Source: DRVP01 sp964604045 (GTDB lineage: Archaea; Thermoproteota; Bathyarchaeia; Bathyarchaeales; Bathycorpusculaceae). Taken from it: 5,216 nt of DNA. The notes beneath the pieces are model-generated. The model saw only the letters and a list, made by a program, of their open reading frames with translations. It had not been told where the DNA came from and did no database searches. Below, piece after piece: positions 5,002 to 5,216 of the stretch (the stretch's first letter is position 1; each line of letters starts with the position of its first letter). The stretch is from contig CAZRXM010000057.1 in assembly GCA_964604045.1 (NCBI GenBank), positions 1 to 5,216 on the forward strand. The letters are read 5' to 3'. The position numbers and the translations under genes were made by a program.

Positions 5002-5216
5002 ATGAACCTTTGGCGCGACATTCCATGTGGCGAGAAGCCTCCGAAAATCTTAGACATGGTTGTGGAGGTTATCAGCGGCTCAAGGGACAAGTACGAATAC
5101 AACATCGGATGGGAAGCTTTCGTTTTAGACCGCATAATACCCTCCTCGGTTATTTTTCCAGTGGAGTACGGTTTTGTCCCACAGACATGGTTCGACGACG
5201 AGGACCCGCTGGACAT
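5002..5216 (+). CDS. ppa: Family I inorganic pyrophosphatase, N-terminal part
   Basis: This enzyme hydrolyses pyrophosphate to two phosphates in the cytoplasm and so drives biosynthetic reactions. The first 71 codons of a protein normally about 170-180 residues long are present; the rest is beyond the window. MNLWRDIPCGEKPP is the standard archaeal/bacterial opening. By alignment with the E. coli enzyme from memory, E22, K30, E32 and R44 match E20, K29, E31 and R43; Y56 matches Y55; and DEDPLD (66-71) supplies D66, D68 and D71 for D65, D67 and D70. F52 stands where Y51 is usual. The DEDP variant of GDP keeps all the metal-binding aspartates. The frame is open upstream to the MBL stop, but the MNLW start is the family's. 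It lies 54 bases after the MBL gene on the same strand. Confidence 0.95.
   Translation, partial: MNLWRDIPCGEKPPKILDMVVEVISGSRDKYEYNIGWEAFVLDRIIPSSVIFPVEYGFVPQTWFDDEDPLD

Noticed and set aside
4887..5216. Minus-strand frame of 109 codons at the right edge
   Set aside because: It is antisense to the MBL C-terminus and to ppa, whose family motifs are unmistakable on the plus strand.

Overview
The window looks like archaeal chromosome, most likely an anaerobe with methanogen-type electron-transfer proteins. It carries an HdrA-type heterodisulfide reductase subunit, a multi-cluster polyferredoxin, a NucS/EndoMS endonuclease, a UPF0282-type metallo-beta-lactamase-fold protein and a family I pyrophosphatase starting MNLW. 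Ribosome-binding sites match the end of archaeal 16S rRNA (GGTGAT, AAGGTG), TTG is used as a start codon, and at least one clear TATA box is present. A Bathyarchaeia-like or other Thermoproteota lineage fits, but no marker gene here settles this; a euryarchaeal methanogen or relative is the alternative.

Layout. The left three-fifths is transcribed on the minus strand. Reading that way: a small class I SAM-dependent methyltransferase (3189 to 2623), a 91-base gap with a TATA box, a six-cluster polyferredoxin (2531 to 1599), and after one base hdrA (1597 and off the left edge). The right two-fifths is on the plus strand: nucS (3245-4039), a UPF0282-like MBL-fold protein overlapping it by ATGA (4036-4947), a 54-base gap with a strong inverted repeat, and the start of ppa (5002 and off the right edge). 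Divergent transcription begins in the 55-base gap 3190-3244. No RNA gene, CRISPR array, insertion sequence or integration site was seen, and no gene-free stretch exceeds 100 bases.

How the genes work together. The polyferredoxin and HdrA are almost certainly cotranscribed and translationally coupled. The polyferredoxin resembles FwdF-type proteins, and the pair suggests a direct electron wire between an HdrA-based flavin-bifurcating complex and a ferredoxin-linked oxidoreductase. NucS and the MBL-fold protein form a second coupled pair, a mismatch endonuclease with a metallohydrolase of unknown substrate. The methyltransferase and pyrophosphatase show no clear functional link to their neighbours. 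Nothing here amounts to a demonstrably new system; the points most worth checking are the polyferredoxin-HdrA unit, the nucS-MBL pair and the inverted repeats around the two TATA-like promoters.
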